From Chara braunii (taxonomy: Eukaryota > Streptophyta > Charophyceae > Charales > Characeae), in the NCBI GenBank assembly GCA_003427395.1, contig BFEA01000283.1, positions 56,798 to 120,797 of the forward strand: a DNA stretch of 64,000 bases, given 5' to 3'. Below the pieces are notes generated by a model, which made no database searches, had not been told where the DNA came from, and saw nothing but the letters and a program-made list of their open reading frames with translations. Both the position numbers and the translations under genes were made by a program. Shown piece by piece: positions 22,817-32,960 of this stretch (positions are counted from its first letter, which is position 1; each line of letters begins with the position of its first letter).

Positions 22817-23866
22817 CATTGTGCTAGGGAGTGCTTTGCCCTACCCACACGCAGAGGTTCCTTCATATGCTCAGAGTTTGTCTAAGGTCAAAGCACTCCC
22901 TAGCACAGCGGATCAGCTACCACAATCAAAGAAACCGCCACGCACTCACAAGTCATTGGTGGTTTCTTAGATTGTGCTCGTTGAGCCAATGTTTATTTGG
23001 CTAGTGATGAGCATATGGAGGAACCTCTGCCTGTGGGTAGGGCGGGGCACTCACTAGCCAAAAAACCATTGGCTCCACTAACACAATTAAAGAAACTACC
23101 AAAGACTAGTGGGTGCGTGGCGGTTTCTTTGATTGCACTAGCTGATCTGCTGTGCTCGGGAGTGCTTTGACCTTATACAAACTCTGACTATATGAAGGAA
23201 CCTCTGCCTTTGGGTAGGGGGGGGAACTCACTAGCCAAAACAACATTGGCTCAGCTAGTACAATCAAAGAAACCGCTGTCTGTGGGTAAAGGGGGGCGTA
23301 GGTTTTTTGGTCTTTGGTGGTTTCTGTGATTGTGCTAGCTGAGCCGATGTTTTTTTGGCTGGTGAATGCCGCCCCCAACCAAAGGCAGAGTTTGTCTGAG
23401 GTCGAAACTCTCCCTAGCACAGCAGATCATCTAGCACAAGCAAAGAAACCGCCACACACTCACTAGTATTTGAATGTGTGATTGTGCTAGCTGAGCCAAT
23501 GTTTTTTTGCCTAGTGAGTGCCCCCCCCTACCCAAAGGCAGACACTACCCAAAGGCAGAGATTCCTCCATTTGCTCAAAGTTTGTGTAAGTTCAAAACAC
23601 TCCCTAGCACAGCAGATCATCTAGCACAATTAAAGAAACCGCTACGCACTCACTAGTCTTTGGTGTTTTCTTTGATTGTGCTAGCTAAGCAATGTTTTTT
23701 TGGATAGTGAGTGTCTTCCCCTTGGGGCGGGGCACTCACTAGTCTTTGGTGGTTTCTTTGATTGTGCTAGATGAGCCAATGTTTTTTACGCTAGTGAGTG
23801 CACCCTCCTACCCAAGGGCATAGGTTCCTCCATATGCTCAGAGTTTGTCTAAGGTCAAAGCACTCT

Positions 23867-24020
23867 GCTCACACCATCAGGTAGTCCATCATCAACTCTT
23901 CTTAAGGATGTCAGCGTTTTGCAGCTCTGCTTCCACATCGACTCGACTCCTACTTCATCGACGTCATCCTCCACCTCGACGACTTCATCCATCTTCTTGA
24001 CTTCGGCCATTGGCTTCAGG
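23867..24020 (+). repeat. Inserted coding-like module, full copy
   Basis: Complete, GCTCACACCATCAGG to GGCTTCAGGCT. Confidence 0.85.
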
Positions 24021-24862
24021 CTAGTGAGTGACCCCCCTTACTCACAAGCAGATGTTCCTCCATATGCTCATCACTAACGAAAAAAACATTGGCTCAACTA
24101 GCAGAATCAAAGAAACTACCAAAAACTAGTGAGTGTGTGGTGGTTTCTTTGATTATGCTAGCTGATGTGCTATGCTAGGGAGTGCTTTGACCTTTTACAA
24201 ACTCTGAGCATATGGAGGAACCTCTGCCTTTGGGTAGAGGGAAACCCCTGCTTGTGGGTAGGGGGGGGCGATGATTTTTTGGTCTTTGGTGGTTACTTTG
24301 ATTGTGCTAGCGGAGCCAATGTTATTTTGGCCTGTGAATGCCGCCCCCAACAAAAGGTAGAGGTTCCTATATATGCTAAGACTTTGTATAAGGTCAAAGC
24401 ATTCCGTAGCACAGCAGATCATCTAGCACAAAGAAAGAAACCGCCACACACTCACTAGTCTTTGGATGTTTTTTTGATTGTGCTAGCTGAGCCAATGTTT
24501 TTTTGGCTAGTCAGTGCCCCCCCCTACCCAAAGGCAGACCCTGCCCAAAGGCAGAGGTTCCTCCATATGCTCAGAGTTTGTCTAAGGTCAAAGCACTCCC
24601 TAGCACAGCGGATCATCTAGCACAATCAAAGAAACCGCCACGCATTCACTAGTCTTTGGTGTTTTCTTTGATTGTGCTAGCCGGGCCAATGTGCTTTTGG
24701 ATAGTGGGTGCCCCCCCCTTGGGAAGGGGCACTCACTAGTCTTTGTTGGTTTCTGTGATTGTGCTAGCTGAGCCAATGTTTTTTTGGCTAGTGAGTGCCC
24801 CCCCTACCCAAAGGCAGAGGTTCCTCCATATGCTTAGAGTTTGTCTAAGTTCAAAGCACTCT

Positions 24863-25016
24863 GCTCACACCATCAGGTACTCCATCATCAGCTCTTCTTG
24901 AGGATGTTTGTGTTTTGCGGCGCTGCTTTCACATCAACTCGACTCCTACTTCATCGACGTCATCGACCACCTCAACGACTTTATCCATCTTCTCGACTTC
25001 ACCTATTGGCTTCAAG
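24863..25016 (+). repeat. Inserted coding-like module, full copy
   Basis: Complete; ends TTGGCTTCAAGATAG, a variant end shared with the copy at 41,921. Confidence 0.85.
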
Positions 25017-25450
25017 ATAGTGAGTGTCCCCCCATACCCACAGGCAGAGGTTCCTCCATATGCTCAGAGTTTGTCTAAGGTCAAAGCACTCCCTAGCACA
25101 GAAGATCAGCTAGCACAATCAAAGAAACCGCCACGCACTCACTAGTCTTTGGTGGTTTGTTTGATTGTGCTAGTTGAGCCTATGTTTTTTAAGCTAGTGA
25201 TGAGCATATGGAGGAACCTCTGCGTGTGCGTAGGGGGGGGCACTCACTAGCCGAAAAAAGAATTGGCTCAACTATCTGAGCATATGGAGGAACCTCTGTC
25301 TTTGGGGGGGGGGGGGCACTCACTAGTCTTTGGTGGTTTCTTTGATTGTGCTAGCTGAGCGAATGTTTTTTAGGTTAGTGAGTGCCCCCCCCCTACCCAA
25401 CGGCAGAGGTTCCTCCATTACTGAGAGTTTGTCTAAGGTCAATGCACTTT

Positions 25451-25606
25451 GCTCACACTGTCAGGTACTCCATCATCAACTCTTCTTCAGGATGTCACCA
25501 TTTTGTGACTCTGCTTCGACATCGACTCAACTCCTACTTCATCGACGTCATCGACCACCTCGACGACTTCATCCATCTTCTTGACTTCAGTTATTGGCTT
25601 CAGGCT
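25451..25606 (+). repeat. Inserted coding-like module, full copy
   Basis: Complete, GCTCACACTGTCAGG to GGCTTCAGGCT. A good reference copy. Confidence 0.85.
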
Positions 25607-27098
25607 AGTGAGTGGCCCCCCCTACCCATAGGCAGAGCTTCCTTTATATGCTCATCACTAGCCAAAAAAACATTGGCACAACTAGCACAATCCAAACAAC
25701 CACCAAGGACTGGTGAGTGCGTGGCAGTTTCTTTTAGTGTGTTAGCTGATCTGGTGTGTTAGGGAGTGTTTGGACCTTGACAAACTCTGAGCATATGGAG
25801 GAACCTCTGCCTGTGGGTAGTAGGGGGCCACTCACTAGCTGAAAAAAACATTGGCTCAACTATCTGAGCATATGGAGGAACCTCTGCCTTTGGGTGGGGG
25901 GGGGTACTCACTAGTCTTCGGTGGTTTCTTTGATTGTGCTAGTTGAGTCAATGTTTTTTCGGCTAGTGAGTGTCCCCTCCTACCCAAAAGCAGAGGTTCC
26001 CCCATATGCTCAAAGTTTGTCTAAGGTAAAAACACTCCCCAGCACAGCAGATCATCTAGCACAATCAAAGAAACCGCAACACACTCACTAGTCTTTGATG
26101 GTTTCTTTGATTGTGCTAGTTGAGCCAATATTTTTTTGACTAGTGAGTGCCCCCCCCTACACAAAGGCAGAGGTTCCTCCATATGCTCAGAGTTTGTTTA
26201 AGGTCAAAGCACTTTATAGCACAACATATCAGCTACCTCTGCCTTTGGGTAGGGGGGGGCACTCACTAGCCACAAAAATATTGGCTCGGTTAGCACAATC
26301 AAAGAAACCACCAAAGACCAAAAAACCTACGCCCCCCCCTACCCACAGGCAGCGGTTTTTTTGATTGTGCTAGCTGAGCCAATGTTTTTTTAGATAGTGA
26401 GTTCCCCCCCCTACCCAAAGGCAGAGGTTGCTCCATATGCTCAGAGTTTATATAAGGTCAAAACACTCCCTAGCACAGCAGATCAGCTAACACAATCAAA
26501 GAAGCCGCCATACACCCACTAGTCTTTGGAGGCTTATTTGATTGTGCCAGTTGAGCCAATGGTTTTTTGGCTATTGAGTGTCCCCCTTACCCTAAGGCAG
26601 AGGTTCCGCAATATGCTCAGAGTTTGTCTAAGGTCAAAGCACTCCCTAGTACAGCAGATCAGCTAGCACAATCAACGAAATCGCCACGCACTCTCTAGTT
26701 TTTTATGGTGTCTTTGATTTTTCTAGCTGAGCCAATGTTTTTTTGGCTAGTGAGTGTCTCCCCCTACCAAAGGCAGAGGTTCCTCCATATGCTCAGAGAT
26801 TGGGTAGGGGGTGTTCTAGGGAAAGTTTTGACCTTAGGCAAACTCTGAGCATATGGAGGAATCTTTGACTTTGGGTAGGGTTTTCAGATAGTGAGTGTGT
26901 GGCAAATTTTTTAATTGTGTTAGCTGATCTGCTGTGCTACGGAGTGTTAAGACCTTAGACAATCTCTGAGGATATGGAAGAACCTCTGCCTGTGGGTACG
27001 GGGGGGAACTATCTAGCCTGAAGCGAATAAGTGTCCCCCCCTACCTTTAGGCAGAGGTTCCTCCATATGCGCAGAGTTTGTCTAAGGTCAAAGCACTC

Positions 27099-27254
27099 TA
27101 CGGACACCATCAGGTACTCCATCATAAGCTTTTCTTAAGGATGTCAGTGTTTTGGGGCTCTGCTTCGACATCGACTCGACTGCTACTTCATTGACGTCAT
27201 CGAGCACCTCGACGACTTCATCCATCTTCTAGATTTCAGCTATTGGCTTTAGGC
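27099..27254 (+). repeat. Inserted coding-like module, full copy
   Basis: Complete but diverged (TACGGACACCATCAGG at the start, TTGGCTTTAGGCT at the end). Confidence 0.85.
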
Positions 27255-28070
27255 TATTGAGTGCCCCCCCCTACCTTCATGCAGAGGTTCCTCCATATGC
27301 TTAGCGTTTGTCTAAGGTCAAAGCACTCCCTAGCACAGCAGATCAGCAAGCACAATCATAGAAACCGCCACGCACTCACTAGTCTTTGGTGGTTCTTTCA
27401 TTGTGCTTGGCTATTGATGAGCATATGGAGAAACCTCTGCCTGTGGGTAGGGTTATTTCGCTAGTGAGTGCGTGGCGGTTTCTTTGATTGTGCTAGCCGA
27501 TCTGCTGTACTAGGGAGTTATTTGACCTTAGGCAAACTCTGAGCATACGGAGGAACCTCTGCCTTTGGGTAAGGGGGGGCACTCACTAGTTAAAAAAACA
27601 TTGGCTCAGCTAGCACAATCAAAGAAACCACGAAAGACTTGTGAGTGCCGCCCCCCCACCCAAAGGGAGAGGTTACTCCATATGCACAGATAGTTGCGCC
27701 AATGTTTTTCTCGGCTAGTGAGTGCCCCCCCCTTACCCAACGGCAGAGGTTCCTCCATATGCTCAGAGTTTGTCTAAGGTCAAAGCAGCCCCTGGTACAG
27801 CAGATGAGCTAGGACAATCAAAGAAACCGTCATGCACTTATTAGCCAAAAAACCCTATGCACAGGCAAAGGTTCCTCCACATGCTCATCACTAGCCAAAA
27901 AAACATTGGCTCAACTAGCACAATCAAAGAAACTACCAAAGACTAGTGAGTGTTTGGCGGATTCTTTTATTGCGTTGGCTGATCTGCTGTGCTAGGGAGT
28001 GCTTTGACCGTAGACAAACTCTGAGCATATGGAGGAACGTCTGCCTATGGGTAAAGGGGGGCACTCACTA

Positions 28071-28193
28071 GCCTGAAGGCAATAGCTGAAGTCAAGAAGA
28101 TGGATGAAGTCGTCGAGGTGGTCGATGACGTCGATGAAGTAGGAGTCGAGTCGACGTCGAAGCAGAGCCGCAAAACGTTGACATCCTGAAGAG
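28071..28193 (-). repeat. Inserted coding-like module, inverted, truncated
   Basis: From GCCTGAAGGCAATAGC to CATCCTGAAGAGG. It ends exactly where copies 2, 6 and 42,081 begin, that is at the GGTTCCTCTTCAGGATG junction read in the other direction. Confidence 0.85.
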
Positions 28194-28228
28194 GAACCTC
28201 TGCCTGTGGGTAGGGGGGGGCACTCACT

Positions 28229-28383
28229 AGCCTGAAGCCAATAGCTGAAGTCAAGAAGATTGATGAAGTCGTCAAGGTGGTCGATGACGTCGATGAAGGA
28301 GGAGTCGAGTTGATGTCGAAGCAGAGCCGCAAAACGCTGACATCCTGACGAAGAGTTGATGATGGAGTACCTGATGGTGTGAG
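28229..28383 (-). repeat. Inserted coding-like module, inverted full copy
   Basis: Complete copy directly following the truncated one, giving a two-module tandem. An open frame of 153 codons spans both on the minus strand; I treat it as a product of the repeat. Confidence 0.85.
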
Positions 28384-28663
28384 CAGAGTGCTTTGACCTT
28401 AGACAAACTCTGAGCATATGGAGAAACCTCTGCCTTTGGGTAGGTGGGGGCACTCACTAGCCAAAAAAACATTGGCTCAGCTAGCACAATCAAAGAAACC
28501 ACCAAAGACTAGTGAGTGCCCCTCCCACCCAAAGGCAGAGGTTCCTCCATATGCTTAGATAGTTGAGCCAATGTTTTTTTTCGGCTAGTGAGTGCCCCCC
28601 CTACCCAAAGGCACAGGTTCCTCGGTGTCGCTTCCGGCAGACTATGAAGTACGAAGGGTCGAC

Positions 28664-29338
28664 ATGGAATGGCGGGCCGTGACCCTAGGAAGGGATACTG
28701 CCTTCATATTGGTAGAATGTTTTTGGACCGGGATGGGGTTCAATCGAGGACCTGGGAACGACTTGTACTCATCCTTAGAAATTACGGGCACACTGTACTT
28801 GCCCGAGGTCGAGTGGCTTTCGCCAGTGATCGAGATAGCACTAGGTCACGAGTTGGCCCCACTTTTCCAGAGGGCGGCCCGAGTGCTTACACGGATCGGG
28901 CAGACTATCCGGGGCCGGAGGAATATGACATTACGAACTAGGGTGGAAGTAGGAAGCTGGCAAGAATTCAGACCACCTAGTCGTCCGCTAAGATGTAAGG
29001 TCCCTCGATTCATGGTAGACCTCATCTTCGGGAGTCTCCCGAGGGCGCGGGACCTGGTGGCGTCTGAAATAGTATGGGTAGACCACTTTCGGCCACAAAC
29101 TATCGGGATATTCTACGATATTTCCGTGGAACATAGACCGTTTTATAGAAATTGGGCCCAGGAGCTCCTGGAGGTCATTGACTGTCTAATCTTCGGGAGG
29201 CCGCCGATGGCTTTTGCAACCATGGTACCCATAATCCTAAGGGAAATCGAAGTTGGGGAGAGCTACCCGGCAGGGGTGGATCAGTTGTTCGAAGAGCCCG
29301 TCGAGGTGGAAGGACCTAGGCGAAGGGAAAGAGATTAG
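28664..29338 (+). CDS. Unrecognised protein, 224 aa, possibly 5'-truncated
   Basis: I do not recognise this protein. The ATG at 28,664 gives 224 residues to the TAG at 29,336-29,338. The same frame stays open upstream into the satellite as far as GTG 28,592, so either an exon or the gene's 5' end was cut off at the array junction, or translation starts at this ATG. The product is mixed alpha/beta in character without a signal peptide or clear membrane segment. A basic/hydrophobic stretch (LFQRAARVLTRIGQTIRGRR) is followed by DLIFGSLPRARDLV, VDHFRPQTIGIFYDI and RNWAQELLEVIDCLIF, and the tail is acidic then basic, ending RRRERD. Evenly mixed codons and a lack of repeats make it look like real coding sequence. 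The next frame, 1.27 kb downstream, has the same orientation. Function unknown. Confidence 0.5.
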   Translation: MEWRAVTLGRDTAFILVECFWTGMGFNRGPGNDLYSSLEITGTLYLPEVEWLSPVIEIALGHELAPLFQRAARVLTRIGQTIRGRRNMTLRTRVEVGSWQEFRPPSRPLRCKVPRFMVDLIFGSLPRARDLVASEIVWVDHFRPQTIGIFYDISVEHRPFYRNWAQELLEVIDCLIFGRPPMAFATMVPIILREIEVGESYPAGVDQLFEEPVEVEGPRRRERD

Positions 29339-29841
29339 CATGGATAAGTCAAAATAATATAACGATTATAATATATACGGCATACATACGGACTTACTGA
29401 CAATAGAAAAATGAGACGTCTCGCATATGCGGTTTTTTGCAGGTACCGCCAAGATGACGTGTATCACAAAATAGATTGCACATCTGACTAGGGTGAACGG
29501 GACCGTCCCTGAGTACGTAGTGCGTAGCAACCATAAGAGTGGGGCACGCTCGACTGGGACAGGTCCTCCATGAAGGGTGCAAACCCTACCTTCCCATCCG
29601 CAGCGGAACGTGGGTATTCCAAGACACCAAACAAACCCGCGACAATTTCAAGGACCCCTGCTACCGATACGTTTTCATCGGATGGGACGCAATTTTTGCC
29701 GAACTCCCATCTTATATATAAACAAATGCAGGGGAAAAGACCACGATAACCGTCGTAACCGGAAAGGTTGACATATTCCGAGAGAAGGTTAACACCAGTC
29801 GTATTTTTCATCACCACTTCAGAACACCCTTCACCAATTCA
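29339..29841. other. Island spacer without a supported gene
   Basis: About 500 bp between the first open frame and the repeat cluster. It contains two short perfect palindromes, GAGACGTCTC (about 29,412) and GCATATGC (about 29,422), and a TATA-like sequence near 29,713. An open stretch on the plus strand ending at 29,721 (60 codons) is too short and lacks an ATG, so I leave it out. Confidence 0.6.
29713..29723 (+). promoter_or_regulatory. TATA-box-like sequence
   Basis: TATATATAAAC stands out in a GC-balanced stretch about 885 bp upstream of the 314-codon frame. It could be the core promoter of that gene or of a retroelement. Position alone supports it. Confidence 0.25.
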
Positions 29842-29988
29842 GGATGCAGCTTGGCTAAACAGGTGGTTTTCACGGTCTTCTGAACTTTCACAACTTCAGG
29901 ACCATTCAGGTCTGAAAATCCCGAACGGTCCTGAAGTGGTGAAAGCTCCGAAGACCCTGAAACCACCTGCTTAGGCAGACGGCATCCT
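29842..29988. repeat. Inverted repeat with about 65-bp arms
   Basis: Arms at about 29,842-29,907 and 29,924-29,988 match with a handful of mismatches; both contain CAGGTGGTTTTCA/GGGTCTTC-type sequence and CACTTCAGGACC. The spacer is about 16 bp, so a long hairpin is possible. Confidence 0.8.
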
Positions 29989-30009
29989 CAACTGGTGAAG
30001 GCTGATTTT

Positions 30010-30231
30010 CATGGTCTTCGGACCTTTCACCACTTCAGGACCATTCAGGATTTTCAGACTGCCCAAAACTCTCACTTGACCACTTTAGGACACCCTTCAC
30101 CACTTCAGGATGCAGCCTGCCTAAACAGGTGGTNATGCAGCCTGCCTAAACAGGTGGTTTTCAGGGTCTTCGAACCTTTCACCACTTCATGACCATTCAG
30201 GATTTTCAGACTGCCCAAAACTCTCACTTAA
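30010..30231 (+). repeat. Direct repeats of the hairpin arm
   Basis: Two further copies of the arm in direct orientation (about 30,011-30,076 and 30,135-30,231). Both end with ATTTTCAGACTGCCCAAAAC and TCTCACTT. With the inverted repeat at 29,842 this makes at least four copies of one unit in about 390 bp. Confidence 0.8.
30110..30158 (+). other. Identical 24-mers on both sides of a single N
   Basis: 30,110-30,133 and 30,135-30,158 are identical (ATGCAGCCTGCCTAAACAGG plus TGGT) with N at 30,134 between them. This looks like a contig join in which an overlap was not merged, rather than a true tandem duplication. Confidence 0.7.
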
Positions 30232-30597
30232 GAATTTTCATTCTTGAATTTTCAGCTACCCCATAACCGCTTGTGCATATTCCTCAAAAGAGGAAATAAA
30301 ATGTTGACTCTAAGAAAAGAATGCGAACCCCGCTCGGGCAAACAATGCGGCCGGAAACCCTGTGCGCCCTATGCGGCGTGCTGGAACGGCTTGGTAAACT
30401 TGCCAAAGGGGGAGACCAAGTTTGTTTCACTAATCGGATGAGGAAACGGGTCTCCCGTGGTCTCTTCCCGAAAAGCGGTCGATCGGTACAAATTGAAGGA
30501 CCAATTCCAAATAAGGTAAAAAAACTAGGCGCGTAAGATCTCCGAACGACCTGTGTCCCGGAACAAACTCCTTTGATGAATGCAGATCTAGGCAGAA

Positions 30598-30735
30598 TGG
30601 CGACAGAAGATGAAACTGGTGACCATAGGAGCAAGGGAAGACAAGACCAAGAAGGAAGCGCGGCAAGGGGCGATGGAGACCAAAGGGACAGAGAATCGAC
30701 AAACCCGGAAGGAACCAAGGGGGACGGGAAATGAC
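30598..30735 (+). CDS. Short hydrophilic open frame overlapping the next CDS
   Basis: ATG at 30,598 opens a frame reading MATEDETGDHRSKGRQDQEG and onward for 45 codons to TGA. It overlaps the 314-codon frame, which begins 12 bp later in another frame. Its composition (D, E, R, G, Q) matches the larger protein. A frameshift between the two could mean that the original N-terminus was this one. It could equally be an uORF or chance. Low certainty. Confidence 0.25.
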
Positions 30736-31554
30736 CAGGACTTAGCACCAGAAAAGACAAAGATATCAAAAATGAAATTCGGCAACGAAAACGACAGCAA
30801 CCAGATCAACAGACCTGAAGGGGAACAGCGAACGGGACCAAGTGGGGAGGCAGGAACAAAGAAAAGGAAGATGTACGTGGGATACGAGTTCAACTTGGTT
30901 GTGGGGAGAGGGCAGAAAAAACAAAGGACAAGGGGACCCTCGCTGCTTAGAAAAGGGGAGAGGTACTACGTACCAACGGAGAGTGACCTTGAAGGATCCG
31001 AAAAAGGGGAAGGTTCTGATAACAAAGAAAATGCAAGCTTGTCTGAGGAAGAGTCACAAGGCGACGGGTGGAAGGAATGGTTGTACGATGAGTGCGACGA
31101 AAGACCACGCCGTCCCGTACCAGAATATCAAACGGGAGGTTACAACCCCATCCAGGAAAGTGACAAGGAAGAGGAGGAGGAGGGACCAAAAAATGTCATC
31201 GACATCAGCAGTGAGGAGGAAAGGGAAGAAGTCACGACGCCAGTAGAAGAAGGGCGGCCAAGGGATGAGGAGCCAGAAGAGGGCGACGGCAAGTGGTTGC
31301 CAGAGTTTGGGCCAACATTCAAGCACTGGTTTGATCATTGGACAACCATCATGAGGCATGACTGGTTGTTCAAAGCGCAAGAGAAATTGGGCAGGGGGGA
31401 GCTGATAACACCCACCACCTTCCTCACGGAGGGAGCATTGGTTGACATGCAAAGAACAAAGAGGAGGGTCCACAAGGAGTTGGACGCCCTGACGGCACAG
31501 GCGCGTCAAAGGGAAGCAAAGAATCATGGGACCAGTGGAAATAGGGACAGCTAG
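30610..31554 (+). CDS. Acidic, low-complexity protein, 314 aa, unknown function
   Basis: The ATG at 30,610 runs 314 codons to TAG at 31,552-31,554, the longest open frame in the window. I recognise no family. Residues 1-80 are hydrophilic and probably disordered. KKRK at 84-87 and KKQRTR at 103-108 resemble a nuclear localisation signal. Residues 120-227 are strongly acidic and include VIDI followed by SSEEE (196-204), the form of a phospho-regulated SUMO-interacting motif. Residues 230-252 are rich in Trp, His and Phe (FKHWFDHWTTIMRHDW), and 275-305 could form a basic helix or coiled coil. This suggests a nuclear or chromatin-associated protein or a retroelement-borne accessory/gag-like protein, but that is inference. 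An overlapping frame starts 12 bp upstream, so the true N-terminus is uncertain. The opposite-strand frame at 31,054-31,593 is its shadow. Confidence 0.5.
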   Translation: MKLVTIGAREDKTKKEARQGAMETKGTENRQTRKEPRGTGNDQDLAPEKTKISKMKFGNENDSNQINRPEGEQRTGPSGEAGTKKRKMYVGYEFNLVVGRGQKKQRTRGPSLLRKGERYYVPTESDLEGSEKGEGSDNKENASLSEEESQGDGWKEWLYDECDERPRRPVPEYQTGGYNPIQESDKEEEEEGPKNVIDISSEEEREEVTTPVEEGRPRDEEPEEGDGKWLPEFGPTFKHWFDHWTTIMRHDWLFKAQEKLGRGELITPTTFLTEGALVDMQRTKRRVHKELDALTAQARQREAKNHGTSGNRDS

Positions 31555-32174
31555 TTGTACCCCTGTAGGGCATGTAAATACATCAGGAAACACTTTGCTA
31601 TCCTGCCACCTGAAAACTATGCTTGACTTAGGAATAGATAGTTACTGCTACTTCGCATAAGCACGCGTCCTTTTGTTCTTTTAATCTGGTTATGAGACGG
31701 TGCAGGTCAAAAACTTGAGATGAGAACTGTAAGAAGCAGGATGTGTTTTGAGGGGTTGAGTTTCACTTTCCGGAAATGAGTTGCTACAAACATCCTTTGT
31801 ACAAAACCATGATTGGCCCTCGGTCGGACGAGTCTTGACATAAGCCCCAAAGAGAGGTTAGGGGACCTATAGGTGAAAAGGCATGAAAATCCTTTTCCCT
31901 AGAATCTTAATCCAACCAGTCGAGAGAACGTGAGAAGTCTGAGAGAAAAAAGACAGCGATTGAACATATACCCCTCGCAATGGTTGAACGGTCGGGCGGG
32001 CTAGCACTGCTTGAGGGTGCAAGCCTCAACTCGAGCGTTAGACGCTAAGTTGGATGGATACAAGGACAGGCTCTGTAAATATGTATAGGCAACATACAAA
32101 GAGTACGCGAGAAAACAGACGCACGATAGCCACCCCCTAAGCTTCGAAGACGATGATGAGATCCGTGTCCTCGA
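31555..32174. other. Island segment with nothing recognised
   Basis: About 620 bp after the 314-codon frame, with no open frame, RNA gene or repeat that I can identify. It could be a 3' untranslated region or the untranslated leader of a minus-strand retroelement. Confidence 0.5.
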
Positions 32175-32196
32175 GGCCCACCCCCTCGGGCGCCAA
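32175..32196 (-). promoter_or_regulatory. Primer-binding-site-like sequence
   Basis: On the minus strand the sequence reads TGTTGGCGCCCGAGGGGGTG. TGGCGCC(C) is the usual start of a retroelement primer-binding site complementary to a tRNA 3' end (Asp or Lys type). It lies directly next to the LTR-like repeat block, as expected for a minus-strand LTR element. No reverse transcriptase is visible downstream, so this is a remnant at best. Confidence 0.35.
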
Positions 32197-32960
32197 CATT
32201 TGAAGGGAAAAGAATGACCCTAGCCAGATTGTTCAATTGGGATGGAAAGGAATAACTCTAACCAACTGTTTTGAGAGAGAGAAGAATGACCCTAACCAGG
32301 TCGTTCGACTGCAATGGGAAGAATCACCCTTACCAGGTTGTTCGGAATGACCCCTCACAAGGGTCATTCTTTTGAAGACACACTAGGGTCCCCCTGCATG
32401 AGCTGCATGAGTAATGAATGGATGAGATTGGGCTGAGTGAAGCGCTGGGAAAGGAAATGGAAAGGAAAAGGACGATCGGTGGGGTGGCCACCTGATATGA
32501 GCATTGGAACAAGATATTGGAAAGGACGGAGAGTGATTGCTTGCTTGTTTGAGAATGGAAAATTGCATTGCATACCAGGGGACCCTAGGATTTGAAATGG
32601 ATATGGAAATAGTTTTGAGAATGATTTTTTCTTGCTTTCTAGTCTCTAGCCTCAACAAGAGGAGGATACCGGTGCTAGCGTCGCGACCTTAAGACCTCTA
32701 CCCGTTGTCGACCGGTAGAAGTAGTCTGCCGGCCTGCGGATCCGACCTTGTGTCCATCCCGTGTCTGTCACGAACGAGAGGGCTGGTTCCGCGCTCCTGC
32801 AACCTGCAATCAAGGATTAGTAACAAGGCACACACTGCACAGTAGAATTCAATCAAGACCAAGACAACACGCCTCTCAAGACCCAATGCTAGGAAGAAAT
32901 AATATATGCATTATCATTTAGTCCAGAATAATAGGATCGGCCGCGCTGCGACCGGGCCTC
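32197..32960 (-). mobile_element. Possible LTR remnant
   Basis: Block adjoining the primer-binding-site-like sequence. Its first 170 bp hold four or five degenerate copies of GAATGACCCTAACCAGGTCG-type sequence (about 32,210, 32,248, 32,282, 32,318), followed by a hairpin at 32,345. Related repeats recur in a separate scrap at 45,841-45,977, supporting a dispersed element. I cannot fix its outer end; 32,960 is a guess. The alternative reading is a plus-strand 3' LTR preceded by the purine-rich GAAGGGAAAAGAA. Confidence 0.3.
32345..32370. repeat. Short hairpin in the LTR-like block
   Basis: GAATGACCC and GGGTCATTC flank a 7-base loop (CTCACAA). The stem is a copy of the surrounding internal repeat facing its own complement. 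Confidence 0.75.

Larger units (their letters stand above)
1..28624. repeat. Composite satellite array, left block
   Basis: Continuous array of degenerate copies of a 177-bp monomer in both orientations. In the forward orientation the order is CACTCACTAG, TCTTTGGTGGTTTCTTTGA, TTGTGCTAGCTGAGCCAATG, a T-run, GGCTAGTGAGTG, a C-run, TACCCAAAGGCAGAGG, TTCCTCCATATGCTCAGAG, TTTGTCTAAGGTCAAAGCAC, TCCCTAGCACAGCAGATCAG, CTAGCACAATCAAAGAAACC, GCCACG. Identity between copies looks roughly 80-95% by eye. Orientation flips every one to a few monomers. Some monomers carry the inserted coding-like module listed separately. No gene is supported inside this block. Base 12,263 is an isolated N. Confidence 0.95.

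Noticed and set aside
29539-29721. Small plus-strand frame of 60 codons ending at the TATA-like site
   Set aside because: It has no ATG start, is short, and an opposite-strand frame overlaps it; no way to support it.
31054-31593. Minus-strand frame of 179 codons
   Set aside because: Shadow of the acidic 314-codon plus-strand frame; its hydrophobic composition is what complementing a Glu/Lys-rich frame gives.
31990-32060. tRNA-like appearance of the GGTCGGGCGGGCTAGC region
   Set aside because: I could not fold it into a cloverleaf with proper D and T arms.
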